A stretch of DNA of 64,000 nt from Bostrychus sinensis. Its lineage: Eukaryota > Chordata > Actinopteri > Gobiiformes > Eleotridae. The stretch is taken from assembly GCA_020698575.1 (NCBI GenBank), contig CM036244.1, forward strand, positions 26,437,534 through 26,501,533, given 5' to 3'. The stretch's first letter is position 1. The number at the start of each line of letters is the position of its first letter. Below are positions 1 through 13,300 of this stretch, piece after piece. The translations under genes were made by a program, and so were the position numbers. The notes beneath the pieces are model-generated. The model worked only from the letters and a program-made list of their open reading frames with translations, had not been told where the DNA came from and made no database searches.

Positions 1-3000
1 TAAGAGTCTGGCGGGAGGAGAGAGCTGGAGTTTTGCTGGCCTTGTGCTCTGCAATGTTTAAGTGGTTCCCTGAATGTCAGTGAGGAGGTGTGAGACCATT
101 GCTGAAAAACTGCAAGCCACATTTTCTCCCAGAGTAATGCAGATGGCCAGAAGGTTTGAGCAATAAACTAAAACTAAGTAAGTAGTAATTAAGTAGGTTT
201 GTTAGTTGGTTTTGATGTGGATACAGAAGAATCTAGAAAAAAATTCTGTACCATTACAAGATAGGGCCAAAGGTAATAACTCATGCCACACAGGGTCTGC
301 AAAGGCCCACACAATTTCTTTTTAGCTGATTCTTTTTTTTTACATTGAGATACAGGCTTTGTGGCTAAATAGATAGTGCATTTAATCCTGAAATAGAAGA
401 CCCCAGGTTGAGTCCAGGTCTGGCCACTATACTATGTTAAACATTTTGAGAGAGGGCAAATGCCTTGGCGAAGGTCTGCACTCTGCAGTTGTTTGTGGTG
501 TGTTTGTTTGTGTTTACACACTTGAAAAACGGATGCTCCCATTGTTTGTTGACGATAATAAACATGGATGTTTGTTGTAGTGTTGGAAGTAACGTTTTAG
601 TATTTTGGTCTAATTACTGATGTTTAGGCTGATAAAATTTTGACAGCGACACTTAAACTTTGGCAAACCCTGATAACTTTATTTAACTTGGCTTTTCAAA
701 TATATATGGTGTGTATTCATCTATTTTTTGACAAGTTGTTGTGAAGACCATATATAGGCCTGAGTTGGGTCTGATAATAAAGTTGTCATTTATTGCTGTG
801 CAAAATAATCTCTTATTCACACATCTACATAGCTCACGCTTTTACCCTTTTCTCATACACTACATTTGCCGCACTAAAGGGATTTTCTTGACTCTAAAGG
901 CAGCCAGCATAATATATTCAGTTGGCAGAAAAAGTGCAGTATAGATGCAAACGGCACTGATAGTGATGAGAAATACTCCAGGGAAAAAAGGAAAAAAAAA
1001 ATCTGATGAATAGAGCTGTAATGTAAGATGAAGAGTGTAGCCTTCTGCTCTTGTAGTATTTCATTCATGCATTTACCAGCGCAGCAGCATTAATCAGTAT
1101 TGTAGAATGCTGATACAGTAGGTAAATCTGGGTTTCAAGTGCCCACATAATATGATGAGCTGGACAATTACCAGTAGTATTTTAAGTCATGTTTTGCCAA
1201 AGTTCACTTTGACCTTCGGTGTGAGAAAGCAAGTGATTCATTCATCGTTTTGACCTGGTTTGTACCTTTTGAGCTGACAGTCAAAATGAGTGAGCTGCTA
1301 CATGAGCTATTATTGTTAAAAACTCCTTCGAACGTGACTCATTGCATTTTTCCTTGACAGCTGTTATGTGGTAACTGTATCCACTCTTGTTCTGCACTGT
1401 GCAAGATCTGGCCAGTAATAGCTATAGTGATTCATGCTGTAGACGTGCTTGTAGGTCAACTGACATGAAGCAGTTGTAACAAGTTGTATGTAAAAGGTCA
1501 TTATTGTAAGAATATGTTTTATAGCCAAAGTAGACAGTAAGGTGGGAAAGGGGCAGGGCTGAACAATAATTTGCATTTGCAGTTAATTTGTAGTATTGTT
1601 AAAGTTGTAAACCTCAGTGTTACAAATTTTTTTATATATATAATAATATAATAATTGTTTTTACTTGTCACTGCTTTGACGTCATTGTTACATGTTTACA
1701 AGAGTCTAGTAGGGTTATTTAAATAGTTAAATAAAACTATACTGTTTATTTACATTTATGCAACATAAAATTTCTTAAGAACATATTGGCACGGTTAACC
1801 AGAAACATAAATATATCAATCTCGGCTAGTATTGTGTTGGTTGAAATAATGAAGAAGAGAAATAAATGCATAACAAATAGTTGCAATACTGGTTTAAAAA
1901 ATTGCTATACACTTTTTTTCACCCAAAATCACTCAGACCTTACGATAAGATTTAAAAGCAGGTTTTGTAACCTAAATCAAAGTTGTGCTCTGTCACCATC
2001 TTGATGCCTGCCTGTCTGCTCACAGCATCTAATCACATTACTAGAGTGTGAAACTAATATGCACGAGGGGTGTAATAAAATCTGCAGGGCACTTAGGAAC
2101 TAAACTTTTCACACACGGACAGTATAACTCTAAATATCACAGGGGACTGGCTGTAGAGGGAAAGCTGATGAGGGTGTTCACAGGCTAATTGCTGATCTGT
2201 GTCTGCTTTCAGAGATGTCCCCACCCTGCCCTTGTTTCTAGTCTGCAGATGTTTCCTTAGATGCAGGTGTAGTGTAGTAGTTGTTGCAAGTAGGCAGGAA
2301 TAAGCACACTAACTGCTGTGGCACAAAGACTCAGTAGTTTGCAGGAAACATATGCAATATCTGTGACGCTATACTAAATGTTTTGCAATAATCATAAGTT
2401 GGACCTGGTTTAGTCTTTAGTAAGTTTTGATTTAGCCCCATGTTTGACCAGTGAGTCCAGAGCCTTGTATCTCTTTATTAATTTAAATTGAGTTGAACTA
2501 TTGCTTTGTCTGTGGTCTAAATTTGTCTAAATATCACCATCATATCATTATCCCAATATTCAACATATTAAGCGCATATCACTTCTTTATGATATCAAGC
2601 AGCCCTTAGATGTTTGTATTTTTGTATCTTTTATTGCTCAGTCTACTGTCTGAAGTAAATGACTTTTGAGTTTCAGTGCTGCTCATATAGAGTCCAGACA
2701 GTCTCCTAGTGTGACAGTTGGTACCTACTCTCCAGCTTCATCATCAGGCTTCTCCCCATTCAAAGAGAAAATCCTTCTTTTCACCACAGCCACAAGTTGA
2801 CTAAAGGCTTGTTCAGGCCTCAGTGGCTCTGCTCTTTAAGTGAACATATCCTCTAAATTGTAATAGGCTAATTGGTTGACTATACAGAGGGATCTTCTGC
2901 TTACTCAGCCTGAACCTGAAAAAAAGGATGTATTAGCACACACTACTTGAAATTTCTTGAAGCATGGACAGAAAAGGTAGATTGTCAGGGAAAATGGACA

Positions 3001-4154
3001 TACATGCCTAAGGCCTGGTTTGTGTTTTGTGTGTCTGTTTGGGTTGACGTGGCTAGTCTATCAGTGCTGGGGTGATAAGCAGCAGTACTAGCTACCAGTG
3101 GAGCCTAATGTCCCTGGTTTAACACTTAATAACCCCACCAGTGATTTACTGCCCATGAGGCTCCTTCCTTTGCGTTTTGTTCTTGCCATAAAAGCCAGAC
3201 AGCATTTATAGAAAGCACCCCCCGGCGCTGCCATTAATGAGGATTATAAGGTGGTGGGGCCACATTCAACAGGACTGCATTGTTTGCTTGTTTGAGTTTT
3301 AAAAATATAGTTCATTGTGATATTGAAAACACCTGAAACACTTATATGTAGAATTCACCACAGATTTCTCATTTAAAACAGGGCAATTTCACTTTTGTAT
3401 AAACACATAATGGTGCTCCATTTTCCTCTCATCTTTTTCTCAATCTCCCTTCTCTCTCTGTTCTGTTTTTTACTATGCATAATTCTTCCGGCCTGGTGTC
3501 AGTAAGTAGTTGGGTGGGTGAAGTGCTCCATAAAAGAGGATTAATACCTTCTCTCTTTAAACTCTGCTCAGCACATGTTTACTCAGAGGTGCTGAGTGGC
3601 TCCTGAAGTAGCAACTACACTGCTCTCACATACTGTTTTTTCACCAAAGTGAGAGTGTATACACATGGTTTTTAAATGTAGGGTCAAACTGCCAACAATT
3701 GACTCCTGACACCTGTCCCACAGCTGGCTGACCCTGGTCTCATCTCTAGAAACAAGCCTCTAGTGTGTTGTTTGAGACCTTATTACAAACACTGTTATGG
3801 TTGTGTGTTTGGCTTAGTTTTTTGGTACCAAGACAAGATGAAAATAATACTGTAGTACTGCAATATCTTTGCAGTTAACTTTATGTTGATTTAGTGTGGT
3901 TTATGAAACCAGTACTAATGACTCATAATTAAAAACTGGGAAAACAAAAAGCCAGTAACATGGTCCAAAACCTGGCCATGAGGGCTACTCACTCAAGTCA
4001 TTCTTAGTACATTTCAAAGACTATGTATAAGTAGGTATTAGGTGTGTAGAGAATATTTTATTGTGTAACGTTAAATTAAAATAGTGTAGTATTTCTTTAA
4101 ATATTTTGGCCTGTGTGATAAAGGGCTAACGTTGTCCCTCTGTGTACCTTCCAG
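1..4154 (+). other. med13: med13 intron 1 (3' part)
   Basis: This stretch has no convincing coding sequence. It ends in a pyrimidine-containing AG acceptor at 4153-4154 that opens the first med13 exon in the window. The short N-terminal exon known from vertebrate MED13 (about 22 residues with a LEDCH-type motif) was searched for by eye and not found, so exon 1 must lie upstream and the intron exceeds 4.1 kb. Apart from the repeat at about 205-500 and an AT-rich tract near 1630-1660, I see only ordinary AT-rich intronic sequence. Confidence 0.8.
205..500 (+). repeat. Dispersed repeat copy 1, with tRNA-like module
   Basis: The segment starts with a block (ATTCTGTACCATTACAAGAT at 252-271, followed by AGGGCCAAAG) that recurs near 12.47, 22.77, 26.05 (inverted), 26.83 and 62.65 kb. 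Downstream, near 357-430, is a tRNA-like stretch with an A-box-like TGGCTAAATAGAT and a B-box-like GGTTGAGTCCAGG. This suggests a tRNA-derived SINE or a composite containing one. Around 467-495 is a GCCTTGGCGAAGGTCTGC block that I recognise as common fish interspersed repeat sequence. Borders are approximate and no target duplication was identified. Confidence 0.6.
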
Positions 4155-4389
4155 GCTGATCTGACCGGGATAAAATGGAAGAGGTTTGTGTGGCAGGGCT
4201 CTCCCTCTGCGCCCATCCTGTTCCCAGTGACGGAGGAGGACCCCATCCTGTGCAGCTTCAGTCGCTGCCTGAAGGCTGACGTGCTCAGCGTATGGAGGCG
4301 CTGCCAGAGGCAGGGCCGCAGGGAGCTGTGGCTCTTCTGGTGGGGCGATGATCCCAACTTTGCCGATCTCATCCACCATGAGCTAGCAG
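4155..4389 (+). CDS. med13: med13 exon 2 (start of N-terminal domain)
   Basis: Encodes 78 residues beginning ADLTGIKW and ending DLIHHELA, plus one base of the next codon. It contains the RRELWLFWWGDDP segment typical of the MED13 N-terminal domain (Med13_N family). The exon opens in frame after the AG at 4153-4154 and closes at GT 4390-4391 (phase 1), matching the G+CT alanine codon completed in the exon at 12874. The VTEEDPIL stretch fits MED13 better than MED13L. Confidence 0.95.
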
Positions 4390-7300
4390 GTAAGAGAAGT
4401 GCACATGGAGGTTTTTGTTTTAAATCAACTCTAATTTTAATTACACCAGTCAGATGAGTGTCCACTTATAAACAGGCAAGATGCTTTGAGGCATTTAGTA
4501 ATTTAGCTCAGCAGCACATGACTGCTCTCTGACACAAAGCTGCTAATTTAACTTCTGTTACAGTGACTAGTCGTGTCTGTGAATCATGCTGGAGTCTGAC
4601 AAGTGAAATAATCTATGAATATAAAATTCACCTTTCTTTTGAATGCATCCTTTGAGGCATTCATTCAAGGTTATATAGCTCAAGGAATGAAGGCTATAAA
4701 AAATTATAGCAAATCGAGAGGGCTCTCAGCTTTTGTACAAAAAGCACTTGAACATAGATCACCCTGTCAAGATATGTTATTGGTTGTACAATGACGAATG
4801 GTGCAGATTTCACTGGCTGATTGTCAGGTAGACACAGGGGAGATCTCATGTAAGTAAAAGCCTTAGGGAGGTGTTAAAATCTGTGTAATACGAAACCTTT
4901 TAGATGAAGCCAGCTCCTCTTGAGTTTCTGTGTGGTCAGGCTATTGCTGCAAACACCTGTAGAGCAACTGGCCTTTCCTGCAGACACACTGCCTTATTTC
5001 CATGTGTGTCTGAAAATACTTCACCCATCATTTCACCCATCAAGCTGCTCTGTTCTTTTTTAATGTGATAAACGTAAAAGAAGTATCCCAGGGATATATG
5101 CTTTGAAGAAATTGAGTTGTAAACTTAGGGAAAAACATAGTAAGTAGAAGCAGCCATGCAGAAACAACACAGATGTAGTCAACCCCTACTTTGATCTTTA
5201 GTAACAGTAACATTAGAGTTAGAAGATGGAGAAGGGCATTCTTATTCATGCCTGCTGCCTTGTAGATTGAACTTTGGAGCCTGTGCCATGCACAGCCGGT
5301 CTGTGACCTTCCTTCATTATAGGACATTGAGCCTGAAGTGGACTCAAAATGGGAGCTGAAGGCTACGATGGGCAGCTCATTCAGGCCTAACGGGTCCTGG
5401 TAATAACCTGAAGTGTCTGGCTCAGGCCCTCTAATGGAGTGTGCTACATTTCAAGTAGGAGGGGGTGGTATGGTGAATCTATATTTGGACATTGTCGGGA
5501 GTCGCTGCTGTGTTCTTCCACTGGCTTTGGGCAGATTAAATGTGATATGTTTTGTGTTTGAGTGGATGGAAATGAGATAATTGAATATTGACCAAAACAT
5601 CTGCGCCATTTTCTGCTCCCAGGTATTTTAAACCAAAATGATGAATCATGTTTTCACAGGATGTTGTGCAGGTCTTGTTTCAGAGCTAGTGTGTTTGAAT
5701 TTTTAATAAAGGACTGTGGTGCAGTGCATCCCTCCCTCTTGGGAATGATCTCGACATGAACAGTCACTGTCAGAGCATCCTGAGCACCCGCTGTGATTTT
5801 TGTTTGTCAGCTCTCCCCACCTTCCCAATGTGCTTCTGCTGTAGGTGTTTTTGCACCCTAACTAAACCTCCTCAGTGCAAATGGTTCCCAGATGGGGGGT
5901 GTTGTAATCCAAGTTTCCTGTTTGGAAAGCTCCCTCTTCTCCGATGCATGACAGTCCTCTCCCTCTCCTTGTCTTCAGTGTCCATCCCGAGCCCTTCCTT
6001 GTGCTGGAGCTGCTGTGTGATTCTGCCTGTGAAATGAAGCACTGTGGCCTCTCTGAAATCACCCAGAGGGCTTTCTTTCCTCTTTGCCAGATCAGCAATG
6101 GCCAATTGGGCTGCTCACACGGCTGTGTCCAAAAGCATCATAATAAAGAAAGAGGATGTTACTATTGGCCCTTTGCCTTTGACATAAATTTGCAACCTGT
6201 TATTACAGCAACTGAGCCCTACGGAAAGCATATACACTCATGATGAGCTAGAGGAGAAAAGCTTTCTCTTTTAAGTGTTTGACATGAGAGACCAAAACAA
6301 CTAACAAATTAGCCACTTTTAGAGTGGCCCAATATGTGTTATTGGTCTAAAGTGTGGCTATAAACAATGGACTTAATCAGAGAAAGTTGCATACATGCTG
6401 GAAAAGTCAATAGGTAATATTCCTTATTGTTCAGGTGTATTACTCAAAATAAAAGAAATTCAAACTACTCCAGGAGTAAGTTGTTTGCTTGCGAGTTTAA
6501 AACTCTGGTTGTCATAAATCATAAATCTAATGTGTTTTGAAAATCACTACCTGCATTAAGTCACACTATATTCTAATGTGGTTCACAAAGAAGGCTATGC
6601 GATCCTTATAAGAGCTTATGTATCTGGCTTATTTCATTGCATGTGTATGGTTGTAGACATAGCAAAATGATTGACAGTCTCCAAAGCTCCCCTGGGTTCT
6701 CGGACTGCTGAGGTGTGATTCAACAAATAGCAGCTAGTGCTGGAGGGGCAGAAGGTGGCAGGACGAAGCCCAGCCCTTCCACCCAGATGGGATGTCACAG
6801 ACTGCCGCTGCCTTTTAACCGTCATGCCCTTTTGCCGCTAGTGTGATGGATTGTATTGCCTTTGATCCTGGCCCGTCATGGGAATACGAGGAGGGAAAAC
6901 TTTTCTTTTTATGTTTTTAGGCCCTTTTAGCCCTCAGTGCAGTGTTGGCGGTAAACATGGAAATCCGCTCTTTTCCTTTTATTTTAGCAGCTGAAACGAC
7001 GTCCGCTCATTTCCCCCTCTATCCCCAATCCATCCTCATTAGATTAGCGGCCTGTGAAAGTCTTTTAATTTTGAGTAATGCCATTTCTGTATACCAGTGT
7101 GCCAGTAATCCCTTCTCTTCTGGGAGGCGACTAGAGGAGAGGAGAGGAGTGAGCAAGGCTGGAGAGATGAGGGTAGCAGAGGGCTGAGGGACTTGAGGGA
7201 TCTTTTAACGCCTGACTCTTAATCACTAATGAAGGAATGTAAGGATAACAAACCCTCAGTCCCCTTTTTGACAACGTTGGGTGACCCGCATCACTTTTAC

Positions 7301-10300
7301 ACCCTTTTAGCTCTGTACTGAAATGATTCCCAACAAGAGCACGTTGTTGCTAAATTAAACGGTTTGCCTCCCCCTCCCATTGGGGCTATATAGGCGGGTA
7401 TTGTTATGCAAATGCAACACTCTCTTCTTTCGAAAGCTGGTGGAATCTTCTGACCAGGGGCATCCTAAGTGAAAGAAAAATGGCTGCTTTTTTACAATGA
7501 TTTTTTTTTTTTTTAATGAGGAATGGAATTCTGTAGGTGACCATAATTGCACTGTGTGAGCTAATGTTCAGACCACTTTTTCTTAAAATAAAACTAGGGT
7601 ATATTAGCAACATCTGTTTCCTGTTTAGCAAAGCACGGCTCTCGCTTCGAGAATCTGAACTTAATTTTTAGTTTAGACTGTATTAAACACTGGTTAAACT
7701 CATGTCGGTATGATCAATGGTTAAAATGTGTTAAAATGGTCCAGAGAAGTGAATTTATGGCACCGAAATATGGCGGAAAACCTGATGTAGTCACCTGTTT
7801 CCTGAAGCTAAAACAGCTTTAGCTCCAGCCTCACACAGACACACACCAGCATTTACACTCTTCTTTTTATTAAATGTTGCCAGCATTTTTACGTTTTAAA
7901 AGTGAGTTTTAAACACATTTTTTATCTCATTTATCAACACAATATTTGTTGTGTGACCTCAGTGTTTACATAACAGACGTGGGTCTCCTAGACTCAGAGT
8001 AATGGAAACACAGCAGGTTTTGGGGCTACCCGTTCTAAGGCGTTCCATACTGATACGTCCCTTATTGTTCACCCCAGTGGAAAAGTGCATTTAGTGCACT
8101 CCCAAATCCCCCGGTCTTCATTCACAGCAAGCCTGACAACTTTTTACTTTTTGGGGTTTCCCTACCCTGACATGCACCATGGCTCGGCAGTCATAGGCTT
8201 AAAGTTTAAAGTAGTTTGTTTTTTATTTAATTCTTTTTGGCCAGACTGGTCTCTGATACTTTTTTGTGCTAGTGTGTGATACTACTTGTGTGGTACTGTT
8301 TACTGTACTTATGCTGTTGCAACAATGTAATTTCCCCACTGAGGGACTAATAAAGGTTTTCTTATTCTTATTCTTATTATATTATTATATATTATTTTTA
8401 AACTGAACTCAAACTTCTATCTGTAATGTTATTCAGTCAGGGTTGCTGTAGTGCACTACTTTTGGTTAAAATAGCTGGAATGAATGATGATAAAATGATT
8501 AACGTTTAGCTGTTGTGACATTCTTATTTGTTATAATGAAGATAGTTTGACAGTATCTTTGTACAGATTAAACTGTATACACTATACTTGATTGGCAGTG
8601 CTTTAACAGCCACTTTGTCACTTGTCATTTTGCTTGGTGTTTGTCTTTATAGCAGCCCGTGGCCCATTGATACTCAGTGTCGCTGTTTCTGAGAAAATAT
8701 GAGATTGTCTGCAAAGAGAACTTATTCTTACAGCAAAATGGCACTGCAGTTCAGTCTGACTTTGCACTTGTAATCTCATTTTAAAAGATTTGAATGCTAT
8801 GTCTGTGCTCTCGGCAAGCGACAGGAAAGATGGCACACAACTGACTGTGATACAGATTTAGTCCCGCAATAATGTAAGAGCCATTGTACGCACTGTGGCC
8901 CTGTGTGTGCCCTGGGCAAGGATTCTGGAAGGAGAAATGCCACTCGCTCTTTAGAATTTCAAAATGTTACTGACTCGCTTTGCTTCTTAAATCCAAACAG
9001 AATCATAAAATTATGACTGTTGGCAGGAATTGTAGTTTGACTGAAATTTTGCACCTATTTTCATATAATTAGTAAATGATACTCTTCTACTTCGGCTTAA
9101 GCAGTGTGGCGCTTTTCTTCTTCAAACATGGTATTAATATTCAGTGTGCAGTGTAGAAAATGATGAATAGATAAGGCTGGAGCAGCTCTTAGGAGGAAAA
9201 AGTGGAGGTGGCTGATGGCTTTTGTGCTTGGGGATCAGTTTTCTCGGGCTAATCTCCTGCCTGTGAACTACCCTCCACTTCCTCCTGCTACATCTCGCTT
9301 CTCGCCTGCCACTGATGGATCTGCTCTGGCTGTTGCAGCACAGGGATGGCCATGCAAGCAGCTCCAGCCCATGGGTTCAGCCTCTCCTTCCCTTTCTTCC
9401 TCCCTCTCTGCTCAAGAAATTTTCATTAATTAGTAATGGAGACTTTAGAGAGGGGCGCGCTCTCGCTCTTTCCTTGCAGATAAGGAGGAAAAGAAGGAAG
9501 TGGAGGAGAAAACCTTCTGGTCAGGCTCGGCAGAATCCCCCTGAGCACAGTCAATCACAAGGCATTAATCTTGCTGTTTAATGACCGACTGCTGCTCTAA
9601 TTGCTTATACACAGAGATGAGAAACAGGGGGGCGACCACCTCTAAATTCGTCTTGGCTTTTACAGAATTCTTGTATTTTTTATATTACTTTTTTTCTTAA
9701 GCTTGGCAGCCTAACACTTTTGTTTTTTAAAGTTGTTTTTTGGCTTGCACTGTGAGTTTAGGGTGTTTATTTGTTAATTGTGCTTCAATTAGGTACACCA
9801 GCCACCACTATTTTCAAAAAGAAAATGTACCAAACAAATGCATTAATATTATTGTTCACAATAAACTAAATTAGTTTTTATGTCTGCTAGGCTCCTTTTT
9901 AGTGCCTTTCATGTAGGATATAAGGGGTTTGATTCCCTTATGTGGACCCAAATACACCAGCCATACTAGAGAGAGTTGTCAGAAAAGGCATCTGGCGTAA
10001 AAATCTATGCCAAATTACCCATGCAATGAGTCACTGTCATGACCCCTGAAGGAAACCCAAGCAAAAAGGGACTTGTTGATGTGTATTTGATTATTAACAG
10101 GCTTTTATACTCCTGTGCATTTAGATTTTCCTATATATTTACAATAGCGATTTAACTGTACATACACCATGTGTTAGTACATTTTCAGCAACTCTTGAGC
10201 ATTGCTAATACTACATAAATTATTGGCAGTTTTAGCTCTAAACCAGTCGGAAAAAAACATTTACTTTCTCTGTAACATTTTTCGGAGACTTTCTAAATAA

Positions 10301-13300
10301 AAACATTGCAGAAAAAAAACAACTAACAACCGCTTCTTTCATGTTGTCTTATTTGGAACATCAAGTACTGTATTTTCAAATTGTCTGTCATTCTGTGTCT
10401 TGGTTGGTAATAGTACAGCAAGTACTAATTTTTGAACAAACTAAATCATTTAGGAAACTTGTAGCATAGTTACATGATGATGAACATGTTAGGAAAACTT
10501 GATTTATGTTTTCTTTGGGGACACATGAAGGACTGGGGACAATAAGGAGCACAATATAGACAGCTGTGGTCAGATTGACTCACCTACACAGTAGAGCAAA
10601 TGTAAGTTCTGCTAACACAGTGTCAGCTAAGGACTTGACTGTACAGTGCTGCTTTGACGGTTGTTTGAGCTGTTTCAGATGTTATCTCTTGCACTGATCT
10701 GGCTCTTGAGTATTAGAACTAAATCCTGTGTTGTTTTCATTTTTCTCCTTTCTCTTAATCTGTTGTCAGAGCGCAGCAGGATGACTTTTTGTTGTTGACT
10801 CTTCGCCTCTTGTCTGCCCAACAGTTTCCTCCACATAGCTGCTAAACACTCACAGCAGTGCAACAGTTGTGATCCTTTGAAAAGACGTTATTCGATGCTC
10901 ACTTTACAGAAGGTCTTTTTAAAATGTGCAGTTTTTTTGCTTGTTAATCTCCAATAGGAAATTATTGCTTTCCTTCCTTTTTCCCGCTTTTCACTGGCAC
11001 CTACTTGTTCTTGATCCTATCCATTTATTTGTGTATCACCTGATGAAATGACTCTCCCAGTCACAGGGCATCTACTTGGCAGCTGGCCTGGGGTTGTGTT
11101 TCTTTGGTTGAATGCAGTGTTTAAATCTGTAATTTTCAAGTCAGTCAGTAGTACCTTTACGTGCTGGTAGACAAATTCAAATCATTGCCGAGTCCAGTTA
11201 TAACATGAGTTTTAAACTGCATGTAAATGGCTTCAAATTTCTCTTAATTGAACCTGAATAATGTGGTGAATTGTCAACATTGACTGTTGATGCATGTTTA
11301 TGAGTTATTGCCATTAAGTTAGGAAAGGTGCTCTGAGCATGCTCGAGAGGTGACAGGCACAGAGGAAACTAGTGAGAACAGATAAAGCTCACTGTTTAAA
11401 ACCACACATATTTTGAGTCCTAGGGAACACAGTTCGAAACTTGCAAATCATCTTTGTAAACTCCAGCTGTGAGCTCACCTTTTCTTTTAAATTCGCTTTT
11501 CAGGTTTGCTAGACTGGCATGTGGTTTACAGAGATTTTATTATTGGAATTTCCCTTTCAATAGCTTGTAATACATCTGGATTTAAATTTCTTTATCTATT
11601 TGATCTTGACAAGTTTTGACCAATCTGGTACTACACGCCAGAACTGACACAAAGGGTGGGTTCTAGCCTGCTTTTATTTTGTCTTAGGCACAGACACTTG
11701 GGAAGATGTTTGCTGTAGACTTGACTCAAAGACGCTTAAGTGCTGTAAGAAGTGAGCAGTGGCTGTTAATGAGATTAAAGCAGCATTCAGCCCAGCGCCT
11801 AAAGTGAATCAGAAACCAATATAAATTTGATGTAATCCTAATTGTTGAGTACAGAACATGCCGTCCGTCAAACACAGAGTAATTACATTTAATTCTTTGC
11901 AGGTGTAGAGCAGGAATTTCAAAGTGTGAGTTGTATGGCAGAAATTTGGCAGAGAGTCAATTGTTTGTACTAGTCTGATGCAAAAACAGAATGAGACAGT
12001 CTGAGATTTTTTCTGATAGTAATTTTCACTCTACCACACAATATATTGTACTGTGAAGAGCTCTTTTTGAATAATCCACATCACACGCTTGATTTTGTTA
12101 TACTAAGTCTATTCTGGATGGGTTATGACACATTTGATGGTTGATTAGTGCATGTTTGCTGCATACTGTCTAATTGTAAATTTAAGCTTTTTTTTCACCG
12201 CCACCAAAAAGTTATGTTTTTTCTGGTGTTTGGTTTGCTTGTAAGTATGTTGGCAACTAAACAAAAAAAAGTAATGGTTGGATTTGGTGTCTTTTGGCTT
12301 TTCTCTTTTGTCACCACAGAAAATCATCTGCTTTCTAGCATGCAGTTGTTTGCGTATTATGTTTCATGCCAGATGCCCTTCCTGACACAACCTTCTCTAT
12401 TTTACCTGGGCTTGGGACTAGCCCAAAAGGTACACTGGTGAACTAGGAGCACTGTCTGAATCCAGGATTTTTCAAAAGGATTCTGTACCATTGAAATATA
12501 GGGCCCAAGATACTAATTACAGCCACAGATGACCAAAGTAAACAAAGTAAATAATTAGTTTTAGTTTATTATTTACAATTGTCAGATAAAAGGGTTTTGT
12601 GGGCTGAACTAGAAGATTCCTCATTCAAGTGGTCACTACATCTTGTCTTTGGCCCTGTAAAAAAATCCCCAAATACTCCGTTATGTTTTGGGAGTAGGCG
12701 GTAGAAGATTCACTTTTTAATCTCTCATCTCTCTTAATCTTTTTTAATGTCAAAAATGTTCTTTATTGCTAGAAATGCCACTATCTCAATGCATAAATTT
12801 GTAGTTCCATTGGGAGTGCCATTTGCATTAGTGAACAAATTTCTTAATTGTGTCCCTCTTTTTCTCCTTTCAGCTGAGGATGACGGTTTGTGGGAAAACG
12901 GCCTTTCCTATGAGTGCCGCACGCTCCTGTTCAAAGCCATCCACAACCTGCTGGAGCGCTGCCTCATGAACCGCAGCTTTGTTCGCATCGGCAAGTGGTT
13001 CGTTAAGCCGTATGAGAAGGATGAGAAGCCTATCAACAAGAGGTAGGTTTTGCTATTCAAATGCCTCTTTCTGTTGGGACGTTATACTATGGGATGGGTG
13101 TTTTCTGAGTTCTTTTTCTTGCATTGCCTGCTGTGGCTGGGATGTGATGTGGTTTGGTGCAGTTCAGTGGGCAGATTGGTATAACGGTCTATTTTTATGC
13201 AGCCTTTTCATGTCATTTGTTAAGTTTCAGTTGTTCAATAGAGCAGCAAAAGGTTAAAAATGTAGCGGATATAACATAGCTGGTTCCATGCATGCTTAAG

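Larger units (their letters stand above)
4390..12873 (+). other. med13: med13 intron 2 (8.5 kb)
   Basis: This long intron has no supportable gene. It carries a LINE-type 3' tail near 8.2-8.39 kb, a fish interspersed-repeat fragment near 9.96-10.08 kb, its inverse-orientation relative near 12.36-12.44 kb, and a copy of the six-copy repeat family at about 12.45-12.65 kb. Two GC-richer, non-repetitive stretches (about 6.64-7.09 kb and 9.40-9.61 kb) could be conserved noncoding elements, but nothing in the window proves it. The remainder is plain AT-rich intron sequence. Confidence 0.8.

Noticed and set aside
1..4154. med13 exon 1 inside the window
   Set aside because: No sequence encoding the short N-terminal MED13 peptide with a following GT donor was found on the + strand in this stretch.
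4071..4465. Antisense ORFs opposite med13 exon 2
   Set aside because: They are mirror frames of a strongly conserved exon and show no protein resemblance of their own.
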